Shown: one piece after another, positions 15,209 through 24,749 of the stretch
How positions within the stretch are numbered: the first letter of the stretch is position 1
Layout of the letters: each line of letters opens with the position of its first letter
Origin: Bacteroidota bacterium
GTDB lineage: Bacteria > Bacteroidota > Bacteroidia > Flavobacteriales_D > Crocinitomicaceae
NCBI GenBank assembly: GCA_006226425.1
Contig: SBGX01000028.1
Coordinates: 1-64,000 of the forward strand
Direction: 5' to 3'
DNA length: 64,000 bases
The notes under the pieces: model-generated
Databases searched by the model: none
What the model was told of the DNA's origin: nothing
Seen by the model: only the letters and a program-made list of their open reading frames with translations
Made by a program: the position numbers and the translations under genes

Positions 15209-16133
15209 GCTTGACAGCCCTCCCTTTGAGACCGAAGCAAAAATAAGCTATAAAAAGCCACTTGTATTGCTCGGAAGCTGTTTCTCCGATGAATTAGGAA
15301 ATGAGTTACAGAATGCTGGATTTGACTGCCTTAGCAATCCGTTTGGAACCATTTACCACCCCAACGCCCTCTGCCAACTATTGATGTCTTGCTTGGGAAA
15401 TGAAACTGACTGGATGATTTTCGAACACGAAAAACGCTTTTATTCCTGGTCATGCGCTCATGAATTAAATGCCATAAGCTCCGAAATACTCCATCAAAAA
15501 CTAACAGAACAGGCTGCTATTCTAAAAAAATATCTTCAGGGGGCTTCGCACCTCTTCATTACTCCCGGAACAGCCTGGGGCTATCTGCTGGAAGAAAAAA
15601 AACTAGTTGCCAATTGTCACAAAGTTCCACCAAGTAAATTCTCCAAAGAATTGAGTAAAATTGACAAGCTTGTTCAACCCTGGACACATGTCATTCAACT
15701 CCTAAAACAGATGAATCCCGGGCTCGAAATCGTTTTTACCATCAGCCCTGTGAGACATATTCGGGATGGAATCATTGAAAACAACCGAAGCAAAGGCCGG
15801 CTTTTCGAACTTGTTGGGACACTTGAAAAAGAATGCCAAATCACCTATTATCCATCGTATGAAATCCTGATTGATGAACTCCGGGACTATCGTTTCTACA
15901 CCGAAGACTTAGTGCATCCGTCCAAATTAGCTGTCTCCTATATCTGGCAACATTGGTCAGAGGCCTTCCTGGATGAATCCAGCCAATCTATTGCTAAGGA
16001 AGTTGGAAAACTTAGAAAACTGGATGGGCATCGGATTCAGAGCAATGATCCCGAGCAAATCAGAAGTTTTGAACTTGAAAAACAGGAAAAAATTGACGCT
16101 TTTCTGAAGATTCATCCCCAAGTAAAATGGTAA
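15198..16133 (+). CDS. GSCFA domain protein
   Basis: 311 residues. The name-giving motif appears as LLGSCFSDELGN, then SNPFGTIYHP, FITPGTAWGYL and NCHKVPPSKF; YPSYEI and DLVHPSKLA follow. The domain is related to SGNH/GDSL hydrolases, with the serine in GSCFS, and is found with capsule or polysaccharide genes. It overlaps the deacetylase gene by 11 bases. Its 3' end lies four bases from the convergent ligase gene. Confidence 0.85.
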   Translation: MKFKLDSPPFETEAKISYKKPLVLLGSCFSDELGNELQNAGFDCLSNPFGTIYHPNALCQLLMSCLGNETDWMIFEHEKRFYSWSCAHELNAISSEILHQKLTEQAAILKKYLQGASHLFITPGTAWGYLLEEKKLVANCHKVPPSKFSKELSKIDKLVQPWTHVIQLLKQMNPGLEIVFTISPVRHIRDGIIENNRSKGRLFELVGTLEKECQITYYPSYEILIDELRDYRFYTEDLVHPSKLAVSYIWQHWSEAFLDESSQSIAKEVGKLRKLDGHRIQSNDPEQIRSFELEKQEKIDAFLKIHPQVKW

Positions 16134-16137
16134 GTAC

Positions 16138-17574
16138 TCAAGCTTGCTTCCCCAACAAAAGCCGTTGATTTTTGAGCACGATGAACATCGCCGCAATACC
16201 CCAAATTGGAACAGAGGCTTTATCCGTATCTAAATAGTTGTTTAGCAATCCATGAAAAAAGTAGGTGACCAGCGCCAAAATCATTGCCATGATCAATGAC
16301 CGACTCTCCCGGTCGGTGGGGTCCCAGGAAACATATAAGGTGATCCCCAGGTAAAACAAATAAGCCACCAGCCCGACCACTAACAGAAAGCCGATCAGAC
16401 CCGTTTCAGCCAAAGGCCCCAGGTATTCACTATGTGCATTCCCAAGGTTCCCAAAATTGGTGGAAATAATCGTCAGATTCTCCGGCCGTTGAAAACGTGC
16501 ATATTCAAAAGCGTATGTCCCCGGACCAAAACCAAAGACAGGTCTTTCCACGAACATATCAATTGCACAGGCCCATCGGTTTAAACGTTCCAGATTTGAA
16601 GCATCGGTGGTCACGTTGGAAACACTCTCCAGGCGTTTTCCAAAATCCTCCGTCGTGTGCTCTGACTTATTCTTTTCCAGCGTTTGTTGAATCGTTGTCC
16701 ACGAAAAAAAGGTAGCCAGTGCTAAAACCACGGTGGTTCCCAAAATAAGCGAAAAACGAATTCTCAATTTGATCACGGCCCAAACGCCTAATGCAACTAC
16801 GATACTTAGCCAGGCAGCACGGGTATACGAGAAGTACAATGCGATCATGTTCACGACGAACAAGCCCCATAAGAAAGCCTGGACCAGCGGTCCGTGTTTT
16901 TTCGAAAAATACAATCCCACCAAAAGGGGGAGGTTGAATGCTACCATCGCTCCGTAAATCGTGTGATCTTTAAATAATGGCGACATCACCCAATGCCCTT
17001 CCTGCTCTCCAAACTGGTACGAAGCATGAACGACCAGGGTATAGATCATCGCCAAAGTCATTCCAATCGTAAACAACCAAATGGCCCGGACCCGATTGAC
17101 CCGCGATTCAAAATACACACTTCCAAAGGCAAAAAGTGGAACGACAAACCAAAGTTTGGCGATTAGGAATTTGATCGAAACAAGTGGGTGGGAACTGACC
17201 GTACTGCTAATAAGTAACCAGCACAAATAAGCAGCCATCAGCCAAAGCAAGGGAGATCGAAAAAGATAAGATGGAATAAATGGTTTGTGCAATTGCCTCA
17301 AAGCAGCAAGAATCGTAAATGCCGCCAGCATTGGCTCCGTTGGAATAAACAAACCAATGCCTTCCACATACTCTTCCAGGTTAATTGAAATAGGGGTCAG
17401 TAAAAACAAAGAGAGGAAGAGCCACCTCGTCTCAAAAAAAAGTGCGTACGCAAAGACCACCAGCATCGGAATGGCATAGGCCAACCAGTTATCCTTCCAT
17501 ACAAGTGAAATAGCGACACCACACGCCACTAAAGACAAAATAATCCCTAAAGTATGTTCCTTGAGAAAGTTCAC
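16138..17574 (-). CDS. O-antigen ligase/polymerase-like membrane protein
   Basis: 478 residues with about 11-12 membrane helices and a large periplasmic loop (about 300-380). Conserved Wzy_C-type elements include FSYTRAAWLSIVVA and the GFGPGTYAFEYARFQ region. It probably polymerises or ligates surface polysaccharide at the inner membrane. It begins with GTG, overlapping the TAG stop of the upstream chain-length gene, so the pair is coupled. Confidence 0.8.
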   Translation of the reverse strand: MNFLKEHTLGIILSLVACGVAISLVWKDNWLAYAIPMLVVFAYALFFETRWLFLSLFLLTPISINLEEYVEGIGLFIPTEPMLAAFTILAALRQLHKPFIPSYLFRSPLLWLMAAYLCWLLISSTVSSHPLVSIKFLIAKLWFVVPLFAFGSVYFESRVNRVRAIWLFTIGMTLAMIYTLVVHASYQFGEQEGHWVMSPLFKDHTIYGAMVAFNLPLLVGLYFSKKHGPLVQAFLWGLFVVNMIALYFSYTRAAWLSIVVALGVWAVIKLRIRFSLILGTTVVLALATFFSWTTIQQTLEKNKSEHTTEDFGKRLESVSNVTTDASNLERLNRWACAIDMFVERPVFGFGPGTYAFEYARFQRPENLTIISTNFGNLGNAHSEYLGPLAETGLIGFLLVVGLVAYLFYLGITLYVSWDPTDRESRSLIMAMILALVTYFFHGLLNNYLDTDKASVPIWGIAAMFIVLKNQRLLLGKQA

Positions 17575-18569
17575 TAGGCTACCTTTCGAAGCTCTTTGAG
17601 TCTATCCCTAATCAATAATATAAAGATGATCAGTACGAACCACATCATCGTTGTCACAATGACAATAACCGCTCTTTTGGGTTTCTCTTTCTTATCCGCG
17701 ACAACGGCTCGTTCGACCACAAACTTGTGATTAAAATCTGTATAGGCATCTGATTCCGCCTGTTCGTATGATTCCTCGAAATCTGCCAATTTGGTTGTTT
17801 TCTCGTCCCGAAGCATTACCAGGGCTTCAAATTCCGCTCCATGCTTCATATTCACATCCAACTGCTCCTTAAAATAGGCTCTGTCCGGCCCACTTTTAGC
17901 CTGGTTGTATGCCTGATAAAGATTGGCCCGGGCCTCAGTGTTCACCACTCCCATTTTTGAGAGCGAATCCAATTGGCGATTCACTTCCTCGAGGGTCTGC
18001 TCAACGATGCTTTTCTTTCGTTTATTGATCTCAAAGGCCGGAAGGGTTCTTTCCTTAACCATCTGGTTTTTCACCGTATCGATCAGGTCTACAATTTTGT
18101 TTGCAATTTCTGCCGCCAGAAAACGATCCCGGTCCAATACATCGATCTGAATCGATCCGTACTTTGTTCGTTGGAACTGAATGTGCTGTTCATACGCCTT
18201 ACTCAGTTTGTAATATTTGTTCGGGTCATTCGGATCGATGTCATAATGCTTCATCAAATCAAAACGATCCACCACCAGGTTCCTGATTCTGGAAGAAGAA
18301 AGAATCTGTACCAATTGTTCTGCCTGTTCTTCCTCTCCGAAGTCCATTGAAGATGCCTTGGCATTTCGTTGCTCCGAGAAAGAAACGGTACTGGTTGCTG
18401 CCGGGAACACAATCGCCGTGGACAAAAATTTGGGTGTCATCAAAAAGGTAAGTCCCGCCGTAACAACACCAATAATAAAAGAACTGATGAGAATAAACTT
18501 CCGCTTTTTCCAGACATAAAGCAACAACTGATTGTTGCCTTCCTGCATTGCTTTTTCTTTTTCTTCCAT
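17574..18569 (-). CDS. Wzz-type chain-length determinant
   Basis: 331 residues. A first transmembrane helix (about 28-48) is followed by a Wzz domain (MTPKFLSTAIVFPAA) and a periplasmic coiled-coil region (about 140-280); a second helix (about 304-322) comes near the C-terminus. No kinase domain is present. It sets polysaccharide chain length together with the polymerase-like gene that overlaps it. The 136 bases between this gene and the dnaN stop hold no recognised element. Confidence 0.85.
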   Translation of the reverse strand: MEEKEKAMQEGNNQLLLYVWKKRKFILISSFIIGVVTAGLTFLMTPKFLSTAIVFPAATSTVSFSEQRNAKASSMDFGEEEQAEQLVQILSSSRIRNLVVDRFDLMKHYDIDPNDPNKYYKLSKAYEQHIQFQRTKYGSIQIDVLDRDRFLAAEIANKIVDLIDTVKNQMVKERTLPAFEINKRKKSIVEQTLEEVNRQLDSLSKMGVVNTEARANLYQAYNQAKSGPDRAYFKEQLDVNMKHGAEFEALVMLRDEKTTKLADFEESYEQAESDAYTDFNHKFVVERAVVADKKEKPKRAVIVIVTTMMWFVLIIFILLIRDRLKELRKVA

Positions 18570-18705
18570 AAACTGATTATCGGGCGAATTTACGATTTTA
18601 TTTCCTTTCTTCCGGTTGAGAATCCGGTTAGTAGGATTAACGGCATTTTGGGAAGATATTGCCCTATTCTAAAGATTTATCAGTCGAATACTGAATACCC
18701 GCTTA

Positions 18706-19824
18706 CTAGCGATTGATCATCACAGGCATCACCAGCATCAAAACATCCTCGTGCTCATTTTCAGGATTCGCTGGAACCAAAATTCCCGCTCTGTTCGGTG
18801 CACTCATTCGAATCTGTACTTCAGACGTTTCCAGGTTGCCCAACATTTCCATCAAAAACTTCGAGTTAAAGGCAATTTCCAAATCATCCCCGTCGTAAGA
18901 ACAAGTCAGACGTTCGTTTGATTCATTGCTAAAATCGATGTCTTCTGCGAACAAGGATAATTCCGAACCGGCCATCTTTAACTTGACCTGGTGTGTACTT
19001 TTATTTGAAAAGATCGATACCCGTTTCAGAGAACCAAGCAACTGCAATCGATCAACAGTCAGTACATTCGGATTTTCCTTTGGAATAACCGCTTCATAAT
19101 TTGGGAACTTTCCGTCAATCAGTCGGCAGATCAATTCGATGTCATTGAAGGTAAAAACAGCGTTGCTTTCATTGAATTCCAACAACACTTCCTCTTCTCC
19201 GGACAAGTTTGCCTTCAACAGATTCAATGGCTTTTTCGGTAAAATGAATGAAGCACTTCCCTCAGCCTGAGAGTCTGTTCTTTTGTAGCAAACCAATTTG
19301 TGAGCATCTGTCGCCACAAAAGTCAATTCGCTTGGTGAGAATTGGCAGTACACCCCGCTCATCACTGGCCGTAAATCATCGTTTCCTGTGGCAAAAAGCG
19401 TTTTGTTGATGGCCTTGGAAATAATATCCCCGGTCACTTTCAAATTATTTTGCTTTTCGATTGGTGGAATTTTAGGATATTCACTTCCGTTGTATCCAAC
19501 CATTTTGGATTTCCCGTTATCGTAAGAAATTTCTATTCCAAAAGTGTCATTGTCGACCAAAAATGTACATGGTTGATCCGGTAGGTTTTTCAAAATCTCA
19601 AGAATCAATTTTGCCGGTACACAAATCTTGCCCGACTCATTGGCCTCCACACTCATTTTCGTACGCATGGTTGTCTCCAGGTCAGACGCTGAAATGGTCA
19701 GTTCCCCTTCTTGAATATCAAACAGGAAGTTGTCCAAAATTGGCAGCGTATTACTTGTACTAAGGACACCGCTAATACTCTGTAAGTGTCTTAATAGAAG
19801 GTTACTTGAAACAATGAAATTCAT
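18706..19824 (-). CDS. dnaN: DNA polymerase III beta sliding clamp
   Basis: 372 residues from ATG at 19824 (MNFIVSSNLLLRHLQSISGV). An upstream in-frame start lies beyond the promoter box and is rejected. Three clamp domains are present and the protein ends in VMPVMINR, the conserved C-terminal strand (MPMRL-like). The ring tethers polymerases, including the two translesion polymerases in this window. TATATTTG on the minus strand at 19849-19842 is a good -7 box 17 bases from the ATG. Confidence 0.96.
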   Translation of the reverse strand: MNFIVSSNLLLRHLQSISGVLSTSNTLPILDNFLFDIQEGELTISASDLETTMRTKMSVEANESGKICVPAKLILEILKNLPDQPCTFLVDNDTFGIEISYDNGKSKMVGYNGSEYPKIPPIEKQNNLKVTGDIISKAINKTLFATGNDDLRPVMSGVYCQFSPSELTFVATDAHKLVCYKRTDSQAEGSASFILPKKPLNLLKANLSGEEEVLLEFNESNAVFTFNDIELICRLIDGKFPNYEAVIPKENPNVLTVDRLQLLGSLKRVSIFSNKSTHQVKLKMAGSELSLFAEDIDFSNESNERLTCSYDGDDLEIAFNSKFLMEMLGNLETSEVQIRMSAPNRAGILVPANPENEHEDVLMLVMPVMINR

Positions 19825-19841
19825 TTTCTTAGATTTTGACA

Positions 19842-19849
19842 CAAATATA
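19842..19849 (-). promoter_or_regulatory. -7 box of dnaN
   Basis: Minus-strand TATATTTG matches TAnnTTTG. No TTG at 17-23 bp upstream was found, so only the -7 half is supported. Confidence 0.4.
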
Positions 19850-19907
19850 CCCTTTTTGTTGAAACGACCTTCAGTACTCAAGGGCTTTATTCTCCTTCTT
19901 AGCGATC

Positions 19908-20945
19908 TTAATTGGCTTCAACTGATTCATCCGGCTTCAAGGCAAAGTAAATGTGTCCCATCGTTAATGGATTAAACACAAAATACTGACACTTCACCAA
20001 CTCTCCAGAGGGTAATTCACACCAGAATCGGTTGGCATCATAATAAACCGTATCTCCGAAATCATCAACGGTCCATTCTCCGTCCCCTTTGATTCGGAAC
20101 ATTCTTAAACGATGCTCTTTTCCAGAGATTTCTTTTAGATCCAATCGACAAAAAGGCTTGGTTCTTTTGACACTATCCACCTGCTTTTTCGTCAGATCAT
20201 AATTAACGAATTCGAAGTGTATTTTTTTGTAGTTATTCAGGTAGCGAATCACCATGTTCGTGTCCACAAAAGGCAAGGGACCTTCATTGTTCTCCACCTG
20301 ATATTGATTCCCTTCTTTTATCACCGAAAAATTCCGTTCCGGATTCTCTGCATAACGGACCCGAACACTTTGGATCTCGTCCCGCTCTATTGCGAAAATA
20401 TTTGTACATCTCCATCTTCTGGGATCAGCAAAAAAACTTGGTTCGATAATTCCTTCAAAGCCCTTGATCTTCATAATGACCGGAAGGTCACTTTTTTCGT
20501 TTCGATTCTCCAATAACATATAGGTCCCATAGTGGTCCTGAGTAGAAAACCCGACGTACCAGGTCTTTTCCCATTTTCCATTCAGAAAAATCTCCACCTT
20601 GATATGAGAAGTCGCCATTCGGTTAGCAACTGTTTTTCTGGAATTCTCTGGAACATAACCTTTAAATTCGATCTTCTTAAATACCTCCAGGATTCGTCTA
20701 ACTGGCTCCTGAATGATACAATCTCCCTTGCTATCGGTCCAGGTACCTTCTGTTCTCAGCAATTCTATTTTATTCGAGAAGGCGTCCGTAATAATGATCT
20801 TATCAACGGCTGATGTATCCGCAACACTGAACTCTAACAATTCAGTATCCGACTTCCCACTGTTTCGGATCAGGTTGCTCGCCATAAATGCTAAAAACCC
20901 AACGGCCACGATGGCCAAAACAATCCCTATCTTTTTCTTATCCAT
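19908..20945 (-). CDS. DUF4340-like membrane-anchored protein of the gld locus
   Basis: 345 residues. A single N-terminal helix (IVLAIVAVGFLAFMASNLI) anchors a large periplasmic beta-rich part, as in DUF4340 proteins that follow gldG-like genes. It starts directly after the gldG stop codon, so it belongs to that operon. A role with the GldFG transporter is inferred only from position. Confidence 0.75.
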   Translation of the reverse strand: MDKKKIGIVLAIVAVGFLAFMASNLIRNSGKSDTELLEFSVADTSAVDKIIITDAFSNKIELLRTEGTWTDSKGDCIIQEPVRRILEVFKKIEFKGYVPENSRKTVANRMATSHIKVEIFLNGKWEKTWYVGFSTQDHYGTYMLLENRNEKSDLPVIMKIKGFEGIIEPSFFADPRRWRCTNIFAIERDEIQSVRVRYAENPERNFSVIKEGNQYQVENNEGPLPFVDTNMVIRYLNNYKKIHFEFVNYDLTKKQVDSVKRTKPFCRLDLKEISGKEHRLRMFRIKGDGEWTVDDFGDTVYYDANRFWCELPSGELVKCQYFVFNPLTMGHIYFALKPDESVEAN

Positions 20946-22751
20946 CTACTTTATTTTTTCCTCCACACGTTCGCTTCGAACATATTTCCTTTTTCGGAGA
21001 TAGAAAAACAAAAATGCCAGTGCCAGTACCAACAATGAAGGTCCGGCCATATTCAACCATTTATAGGTATTCGCCTGCACTTTCACCGCTTCTTTGTCTA
21101 TCGTATTAATATCTATTTGCTTACTTCTCAAATCCAGAACTGAATGGTCCCCCATCATATAATCCACCAAATTCTGGAAAAATTCCTGGTTCCCGTAAAC
21201 AATGGGTTGCATTCCTTCCATCTGGGCCATCGTTTTATCGAAACGCAAACCATTCAATGCCTTCGGCCGATACAACACTTGTCCTTTTTGAATCGTTGAG
21301 TCATAATCATTCTGAATGAAACGTCCATTTCCGACTACCAGTACTTTTCCCTCACGGACGCTCTTCTCATGATACTTGATCGCCGGATTGTTGATAAACG
21401 CATCCACAATTCTGTTCTTGTAATGGGATTCAAAACTTCCTTCTACCAAGCCAGCCAAACACACTTTATTGCTCTCATCCTCCGGATCTGGCACTAACAT
21501 TGGATTTTGACCGTAATTCAAGGGAAAGGCTAAACTAACCAATGGTGCCAATCCCGTAACTGATGAATTTGTCGATGAAGTCAAAATGGGTGCAATATTT
21601 TCATGATTCCCGACAAATTGCACTTCCGAAGTAAAACGAAGCATCACCGGATCGAGGTTTCGAGCAATCGGATGGCTCGTTGGACTTGCTGCCACATCAA
21701 AAAACCATGGAATCAACTTTTGTCGACTCGCCGGAATCAACTTAGGAGCACAACGCACATCTATTACATAGTTGTCATTGATCTTGAGCCCGTAATCAAA
21801 CAACATCTTATCAAGGTTGAGCTCATAACGCGTCGAATGAGAAATTCCTGTTTTGTGCAATGTGTCCTCGTTCAAATACAGTTTATCCAGAAAACACATC
21901 AATCGTCCTCCATCCATCAGAAACTGGTCGATCAGGTACTTGTCCTTATCACTGAAGTTCTTTGTTGGCCGGGCAATAATCAGCCCCTTCACGCCTTTCA
22001 AGGCATCAATCGAATCTTTCAGGTCAATATCCTCTATCTGATAATACGGAGAAATCAAGGACCTGATTCGCTGGGTGTTTTTGAACTCCAATTCACCATG
22101 CCCCTGCAAAAAGGCAATCCGTGGTTTGATCTTTTGAGTCGTTCTTCGCAAAGCGCTGACAAGCATGTACTCCAGGTTGTTGATGGAGTTTTCAATCTGC
22201 GACTCAAAATGAGCATTCAAGGTATAATATTTCCCTTGTGGCGTCCCGGGAAGGAACTGCACATAGCCATCCGTTCTTCCTGAATATTCAATTTTGGCAC
22301 CCGGCCAGAGCATCATCTGGGTTTGAGCCCCATCTTTCATAAAGGCAATCTCCGCTGGCACAATCCCCCTTCCTTTATTATAAAGCTCTTCGAACAACTC
22401 CCGCTGGTCACCTTCTGACCCGGCCATGGGATCTACAAATTCATATTCCAGGCGACTTCCTGCGAATTGCTTGAATTCTTTCAATTTATCCTCAATGCTA
22501 TTTCGGAATCGTTGAACTTCCGCCGGAAGATTTCCTTCAAGGTATATCTTTAGAAAAATCCGGTTCGAAAAATTGCTGGTATCCTTCAGGTAAAGTTCGG
22601 TCCCCTCAGAAAGCGTGTATCTTTTATCCGCCGTAGCATCATAACGGAAATAGATAAATGAGGCGATGATATTGATCAGTATCAAACCAACCAACAGGAC
22701 TCCAAAAAAAGTCCAGTTAAAAATGCCGCTCGTCCATTTCTTTCTTTCCAT
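20946..22751 (-). CDS. gldG: Gliding-associated ABC transporter component GldG
   Basis: 601 residues. An N-terminal helix (about 13-33) precedes a large extracytoplasmic domain, and a helix near the C-terminus (LLVLALAFLFFYLRKRK) ends in a basic stretch. GldG works with GldF and the ATPase GldA in Flavobacterium johnsoniae gliding, but several gliding relatives lack it, so gliding cannot be concluded. It starts one base after gldF. gldA is not in the window. Confidence 0.88.
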   Translation of the reverse strand: MERKKWTSGIFNWTFFGVLLVGLILINIIASFIYFRYDATADKRYTLSEGTELYLKDTSNFSNRIFLKIYLEGNLPAEVQRFRNSIEDKLKEFKQFAGSRLEYEFVDPMAGSEGDQRELFEELYNKGRGIVPAEIAFMKDGAQTQMMLWPGAKIEYSGRTDGYVQFLPGTPQGKYYTLNAHFESQIENSINNLEYMLVSALRRTTQKIKPRIAFLQGHGELEFKNTQRIRSLISPYYQIEDIDLKDSIDALKGVKGLIIARPTKNFSDKDKYLIDQFLMDGGRLMCFLDKLYLNEDTLHKTGISHSTRYELNLDKMLFDYGLKINDNYVIDVRCAPKLIPASRQKLIPWFFDVAASPTSHPIARNLDPVMLRFTSEVQFVGNHENIAPILTSSTNSSVTGLAPLVSLAFPLNYGQNPMLVPDPEDESNKVCLAGLVEGSFESHYKNRIVDAFINNPAIKYHEKSVREGKVLVVGNGRFIQNDYDSTIQKGQVLYRPKALNGLRFDKTMAQMEGMQPIVYGNQEFFQNLVDYMMGDHSVLDLRSKQIDINTIDKEAVKVQANTYKWLNMAGPSLLVLALAFLFFYLRKRKYVRSERVEEKIK

Positions 22752-22752
22752 C

Positions 22753-23484
22753 CTAGTTTTTAATTGATTTGATCACTGTCAGAGATGCAAAAATGAACGT
22801 GATAATTACCGTCAAAAAATAGACGATATCACTGGAGTCTATCACTCCCCGTTTGATGGAGTCATAGTGATAGATGATCCCTATATACTGTAAAATAAAA
22901 TCGAAGCCTCCCATCAAATTGAAAGAACCCAGCAAATCAAGTCCCTGGTAAAAAATCCAGCAAAGGAACATCGCCAGAATAAATGCGACAATCTGACTAC
23001 TGGTAATTGAAGAGGCAAACAAACCAATCGCTACAAAAACAGCACCCAAAAGCAAAAGCCCCAGGTAAGAAGTAATCGTGGCACCATGATCGAATTTCGC
23101 CGGGTCCAGGGAAAGCGAGTAAATTGAATAGTAAAAAATCAAGGTTGGCAAGAGCGCAATCGCGACCAAACAAACACCGGCCAGATACTTCGCCAACAGA
23201 ATACTTAAATCTGAAATCGGTCTGGTAAACAACAGCTCAATGGTCCCGGACCTTCTCTCTTCTGCGATAGAGCGCATGGTAATCGCTGGAATCAAAATCA
23301 GAAAAATATAGGGAGACAAATTGAAAAAAGGAATCATATCGGCCTCTGATCCCTCCAGCAAATTGGTAGTATCAGAAATGACCCAATGAAAGAGTCCGGA
23401 TGTAATCAGAAAGATCAGAATAAAGGTGTATCCGATGACAGAACTCAAAAAACTCCTTATCTCCTTATAAAAAAGTGCCCTCAT
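22753..23484 (-). CDS. gldF: ABC transporter permease GldF
   Basis: 243 residues with six predicted membrane helices. The cytoplasmic loop motif AEERRSGTIELLFTRPIS is typical of ABC-2 permeases. It is the first gene of gldF-gldG-DUF4340, with a near-consensus promoter about 30 bp upstream. Confidence 0.9.
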   Translation of the reverse strand: MRALFYKEIRSFLSSVIGYTFILIFLITSGLFHWVISDTTNLLEGSEADMIPFFNLSPYIFLILIPAITMRSIAEERRSGTIELLFTRPISDLSILLAKYLAGVCLVAIALLPTLIFYYSIYSLSLDPAKFDHGATITSYLGLLLLGAVFVAIGLFASSITSSQIVAFILAMFLCWIFYQGLDLLGSFNLMGGFDFILQYIGIIYHYDSIKRGVIDSSDIVYFLTVIITFIFASLTVIKSIKN

Positions 23485-23516
23485 ACGAGTTGGTGAATGC
23501 TACTAAAACAAAGTCT

Positions 23517-23545
23517 CAAATTTATAAATATTGCGCGAATACCAA
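23517..23545 (-). promoter_or_regulatory. gldF promoter
   Basis: Minus strand: TTG (23545-23543), 18-base spacer, TAAATTTG (23524-23517). This matches the phylum consensus and gives a leader of about 25-30 bases to the gldF ATG. Confidence 0.65.
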
Positions 23546-23652
23546 TGTCCCACCACCTAAATAAAACCGGCCCTTTAATAGATGCTACCCCGTACGATCT
23601 CACAATGCTGTTTGGTTTTTACTTGCACCCTGAAAATCAACAACTTACCCTG

Positions 23653-23677
23653 AAAGCCTTGTATTTAGGGCTTTTTT
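23653..23677 (+). terminator. Hairpin with T-run, no gene in front
   Basis: AAAGCC pairs with GGCTTT across a 10-base loop, followed by a T-run on the plus strand only. The 311-base gap between gldF (minus) and the barrel gene at 23815 (plus) contains no convincing ORF or RNA gene before it. It may end a small RNA or attenuate a long leader of the barrel gene. Apart from this and the gldF promoter I see nothing in the gap. Confidence 0.5.
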
Positions 23678-23791
23678 GAATGATCGGGACTTTGTTTTTC
23701 TACTTTTTTTTCTACTTTTATGACATACCTCTATCCTTGCTATTTGCATTTTTACGTCATATAGCGTAGCCTCCTATTACGAAGAAGCCTT

Positions 23792-23799
23792 TAACTTTG
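23792..23799 (+). promoter_or_regulatory. -7 box before the barrel gene
   Basis: TAACTTTG matches TAnnTTTG and lies 15 bases before the ATG at 23815. No -33 TTTG is present at normal spacing. Confidence 0.4.
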
Positions 23800-23814
23800 T
23801 CAAAAACAAAAATT

Positions 23815-24708
23815 ATGAAACACTGGAAACTTTTTGCGCTTTGTTTGATGGTCTCGTCTATCGGCTTCGGACAAAGCATTAACTACAAGATCATTAAAGA
23901 TCAACCGGAGGATGCGGCTAACTTCTGGATCAATTTTGGATTAATGGACTTCGGCCTGGCCATGGGTAACCTCGAAGGTTACGGGATGTTGGGATGGAGC
24001 GTTAATTCCGTCGTAAACGTCAAGAACAAAATGGGAGGTGAGTTCACTTACCGCAAGTTCTACTTCTCTATTGAAGAGGGAAAGGGACGCAATTTTGAAT
24101 TAGGTGGTTACTACAACCTTTTCGGTAAGAAAAAAACAAAGAACATGCGCGTGGTTCTTTCTTCGAAATCTTCTTCGTATGGTGGTAAAACCTATACGGA
24201 AACTACTTCGATGAAGGTTCCCGGAACTCAAATGCGTTCATTTGGAGTACGTGCTGGTTTTAACAGCCAAAAAGACGTGATTCATGGTGAAATGAAAACG
24301 CATGAATTCGACGGAGCAAGAAGTTTTAGCTCCAACGGTCTTTATGCAGGGATTTTGTTGACCAAACAAGTAAACCTTACAACACATACCGCTGAGTACG
24401 GTGTTAGAGGTTTTGGTCTTTACCGTAGAACATACATTGACCTCATCTTTAACCCAATCAAAAAACTGACGGACATCAATACTGGCACAGAATTTACTGA
24501 TGTGAAGCCTTCAGCACTCGGATTCCGAATTGGCTGGGAGTTCATGCAACCTGAACCTAGAAAAATTCAGGGGAACGCGATTTACCAAAAAATCGAACTT
24601 GGTTCAAGACCTTTGAATGGTTACTATATGATGTACTCTCTTGGATTCAACTTCAAGCGTAAGGTGAAAGCTTTGAGTTCATTCCGCCCAGTTAGAGAAA
24701 TGGAATAA
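23815..24708 (+). CDS. Outer-membrane beta-barrel-like protein
   Basis: 297 residues from ATG 23815, chosen because the signal peptide (MKHWKLFALCLMVSSIGFGQ) begins there; an ATG 18 bases upstream adds only MSKTKI. The mature part has long amphipathic strands (FGVRAGFNSQ, YGVRGFGLYRRTY, YYMMYSLGFNFKRKV) and fits a barrel of about 10-12 strands. No named family. It lies 41 bp before an OmpA protein and shares its codon preference (CGT, GGT, GTT), suggesting strong expression. Confidence 0.7.
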   Translation: MKHWKLFALCLMVSSIGFGQSINYKIIKDQPEDAANFWINFGLMDFGLAMGNLEGYGMLGWSVNSVVNVKNKMGGEFTYRKFYFSIEEGKGRNFELGGYYNLFGKKKTKNMRVVLSSKSSSYGGKTYTETTSMKVPGTQMRSFGVRAGFNSQKDVIHGEMKTHEFDGARSFSSNGLYAGILLTKQVNLTTHTAEYGVRGFGLYRRTYIDLIFNPIKKLTDINTGTEFTDVKPSALGFRIGWEFMQPEPRKIQGNAIYQKIELGSRPLNGYYMMYSLGFNFKRKVKALSSFRPVREME

Positions 24709-24749
24709 AATTCACTAAGAAAAAGTTTAAGCGTTAAAGAAAAGATATT

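Noticed and set aside
23497-23679. 60-codon plus-strand ORF after gldF
   Set aside because: It overlaps the gldF promoter and its last codons are the terminator hairpin itself; no signal peptide or coding pattern.
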